Positions 62,324 through 64,000 of a DNA stretch of 64,000 nt are shown here, in pieces. Position numbers and translations under genes: made by a program. The notes under the pieces are model-generated. The model saw only the letters and a program-made list of their open reading frames with translations. It was not told the DNA's origin and did not search any database. Position 1 is the first letter of the stretch. The number at the start of each line of letters is the position of its first letter. Source of the stretch: Burkholderiales bacterium (GTDB lineage: Bacteria; Pseudomonadota; Gammaproteobacteria; Burkholderiales; SG8-41); the NCBI GenBank assembly GCA_036262035.1, contig DATAJS010000010.1:1-64000 (forward strand). The letters are read 5' to 3'.

Positions 62324-63073
62324 ATGAACAAATCCGTCGAAAACGCCGAACGCCTGCTCGCCGCGAGCGGGCTCGCGCGCGCGTCGCTCGCGCTGACCTC
62401 CTCGCTGCCGGAACAGATCGCGACCCGGCTGTCCGAGCGCATCGTCTCCGGCGGCTACGCGCCGGGCCAGCGCATCATGGAACAGGCGCTCGCGAGCGAG
62501 TTCGCGGTGAGCCGCGGGCCGATACGCGAGAGCCTGCGCATCCTCGAGCGCGACGGGCTGGTCACCATACTGCCGCGGCGCGGCGCGATCGTCACCAATC
62601 CGTCGATCGAGGAAGTGAAGGAGATCTTCGACGTGCGCGCGATGCTCAACGGGTTGCGCGACCGCCTCGTGGCGGAAGACCCGCAGCGCGCGAAAGTGGT
62701 GGCCGGCGTCGAAGCCGAGGTCGCCAAGCTCACGCGCTACGCGCGCGATCCGAAGAAGGGGCAGCAGTACGTCGAGACGGTGTGGTCGCTCAACCGCATA
62801 CTGAACGAAGCGTGCACCAACGCGCGCCTGAAGAACATCCTCGATTCGCTGGCGCGGCAGACGCTGCGCTATTCGCAGCTCGGCTTGTCCACACCCGAGC
62901 GGCGAACCCAATCGGTCCAGCACTGGCAGAAGCTGGTGGAAGCGCTGAAGAAAGGCGACGGGGCGACGGCCGAGCGCATCGCGCGCAAGCGCGTGACCGA
63001 TTCGCGGGACGGGGCGATCCGCGCGCTGCAGTCGGCTGTCGCTGCGCCCAAGGGCGAAACAAGAAAGCTTTAA
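62324..63073 (+). CDS. GntR family transcriptional regulator, FadR/FCD subgroup
   Basis: A DNA-binding regulator of 249 residues. The winged helix-turn-helix spans about 30-92, with GQRIMEQALASEFAVSRGPIRES and DGLVTILPRRGAIV. The FCD ligand domain follows from about residue 97 (EEVKEIFDVRAMLNGL). Ligands of this group are mostly carboxylic acids, which fits the acyl-CoA genes around it. ATG at 62324 is chosen; the open frame upstream is antisense to the carboxyltransferase gene. Confidence 0.92.
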   Translation: MNKSVENAERLLAASGLARASLALTSSLPEQIATRLSERIVSGGYAPGQRIMEQALASEFAVSRGPIRESLRILERDGLVTILPRRGAIVTNPSIEEVKEIFDVRAMLNGLRDRLVAEDPQRAKVVAGVEAEVAKLTRYARDPKKGQQYVETVWSLNRILNEACTNARLKNILDSLARQTLRYSQLGLSTPERRTQSVQHWQKLVEALKKGDGATAERIARKRVTDSRDGAIRALQSAVAAPKGETRKL

Positions 63074-63257
63074 CACGGAGGACACGCAGGGGCACAGAGG
63101 AAAAGCGACTCGTCATTCCGGACCGCGCGGCAGCGCGATGTGATCCGGAATCCATTTTGACCTCAACGCGCCGAAAATGGATTCCCGCCTGCGCGGGAAT
63201 GACGGCGTGACGTTTCCTCCGAGCCCTCCGTGTTCCCCCGTGCCGTCCGTGTCGAGG
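63074..63257. repeat. Composite repeat: family A-like arms enclosing family B (63111-63203)
   Basis: The outer left arm ACACGGAGGACACGCAGGGG and right arm CCCTCCGTGTTCCCCCGTGC are diverged inverted copies. Inside is a family B element from CGTCATTCCGGACCGCGCGG to CGCGGGAATGAC. It fills the gap between GntR and the biotin carrier gene. Confidence 0.83.
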
Positions 63258-63270
63258 CTTTGGCTTTAGA

Positions 63271-63492
63271 TCAGTCTTCGAGTATCGCGACGACCTGACC
63301 CTCGGCGATGGGGTCTTTCTCCTTCACGAGGATCTCCTTCACCGTTCCCGCGTCTTCGGTGATGACGGGAATCTCCATCTTCATCGACTCGATCACCACC
63401 AGGGTGTCGCCTTCTTCCACCTTGTCGCCGACGCTCGCCTTGACCTGCCACACCGTGCCGGTGATCTCCGACTTGACTTCGATCCGTGCCAT
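63271..63492 (-). CDS. Biotin carboxyl carrier protein (biotin/lipoyl attachment domain)
   Basis: A stand-alone 73-residue biotinyl domain. ESMKMEIPV holds the biotin-accepting Lys38, and GDKVEEGDTLVVI and EGQVVAILED are the flanking half-motifs. It has no Ala/Pro-rich linker of AccB, which fits carriers of PCC-like or decarboxylase systems. A GAGGAG site precedes the ATG. It very likely serves the biotin carboxylase at 54530 and one or both carboxyltransferases. Confidence 0.92.
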   Translation of the reverse strand: MARIEVKSEITGTVWQVKASVGDKVEEGDTLVVIESMKMEIPVITEDAGTVKEILVKEKDPIAEGQVVAILED

Positions 63493-63600
63493 GGATGCTC
63501 CTCGCTTCTGTAAGCGGGGAAGTATAACGCGACGCCCGTCGCCGCCCGCTTCGATCTCGTCTAACATAGCCGCTCCCCTCTCGCGTCCCGCCTTCTCCCC

Positions 63601-64000
63601 ATGACCCGTCTCCTCGTTTTCGTCGCGCTTCTTTCGGTATCGCTCGCGCTGCCCGCCGCGGAGCCGGAGCGCAAGCTTCCGCTCGTCGACGAAGGCGCGA
63701 GCGACGTGTCGTGGCTGCGTTTCAAGAAGCGCGTATCCGACGCGATCGCGAGCCGCGACAAGCAGTTCCTGCTCTCCATCCTCGACAGGAACGTGCGCAA
63801 CCAGAGCGAGAAGACGCGCGGAATCGCCGAGTTCCGCAAGCAGTGGGAGCTCGACACCGCCGACACCCCGGTGTGGCGCGAGCTCCAGACCGCGCTCCAG
63901 CTCGGCAGCGCTTACGTGAAGCGCGACACGGGCGGACGCGAGCTGTGCGCGCCTTACCTGCTCGGCAAGTGGCCGCCCGACGTGCACCCGTTCGATCACG
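63601..64000 (+). CDS. Hypothetical secreted protein (3' end outside window)
   Basis: I do not recognise this protein. The visible 133 residues start with a Sec signal peptide (MTRLLVFVALLSVSLALPAA, cut near residue 20). FKKRVSDAIASRDKQFLLSILDRNVRN follows, which looks like a helical SH3- or DUF-type periplasmic domain, and LCAPYLLGKWPPDVHPFDH is at the edge. The gene runs off the window. It is divergent from the biotin carrier gene. Confidence 0.7.
   Translation, partial: MTRLLVFVALLSVSLALPAAEPERKLPLVDEGASDVSWLRFKKRVSDAIASRDKQFLLSILDRNVRNQSEKTRGIAEFRKQWELDTADTPVWRELQTALQLGSAYVKRDTGGRELCAPYLLGKWPPDVHPFDH

Overview
The window is GC-rich, densely coded chromosomal DNA with the look of a soil or freshwater betaproteobacterium of the Burkholderiales type. 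Six Bug/TctC-type periplasmic binding proteins with no full transporter beside them, a TctA permease, three MmgE/PrpD proteins, paired CoA ligases and acyl-CoA carboxylases, and a YqiJ/YqiK flotillin operon all point that way. This placement is inference from gene content. No rRNA, tRNA, CRISPR array, integrase or transposase was seen.

Layout. 1-9.4 kb: end of a tctA gene with a terminator, sua5, the overlapping purE-purK-purC operon, a Bug protein with two PrpD proteins, and a VOC protein bracketed by repeats. 9.4-15 kb: an envelope-stress operon (RHH-like protein, PspA, YqiJ, YqiK flotillin) behind a 14-bp palindrome, facing a membrane Ser/Thr kinase. 15-27.5 kb: acyl-CoA dehydrogenase, fused NDP-forming CoA ligase, PrpD, Bug, histidine phosphatase, an isocitrate-lyase-family enzyme, a PhoD-like phosphatase pair and a leuC/leuD pair.

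27.5-35.1 kb is the most interesting region. Five minus-strand genes are coupled by 4-nt overlaps or a 10-nt gap: a TIR protein, a ParA-like ATPase with a C-terminal membrane anchor, a TIR-like/TIR/SLOG-like protein, a 164-residue protein of unknown function, and a patatin phospholipase carrying five membrane segments. The domain set suggests a nucleotide-signalling, membrane-attacking anti-phage system. I do not recognise it as a named system.

35.2-48 kb: a catabolic series (Rieske oxygenase, Zn alcohol dehydrogenase, DUF1330, a phosphodiesterase broken by an amber codon, a second isocitrate-lyase-family enzyme, Bug), a DUF433/DUF5615 toxin-antitoxin pair, further Bug genes, a peroxiredoxin, dapE and a 2-hydroxyacid dehydrogenase. 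48-64 kb: an EamA exporter, a hydrolase, and a long minus-strand acyl-CoA series (thioesterase, Fe-ADH-like protein, two-subunit CoA ligase, biotin carboxylase, carboxyltransferase, ETF, sulfite-oxidase-like enzyme, second carboxyltransferase, biotin carrier) with a GntR regulator in the middle.

At least seven families of short interspersed repeats lie in the gaps, often touching stop codons. One appears to supply a signal peptide core, one sits in frame inside etfA, and in three places one family is nested inside another. No gene-free stretch exceeds about 300 bases.
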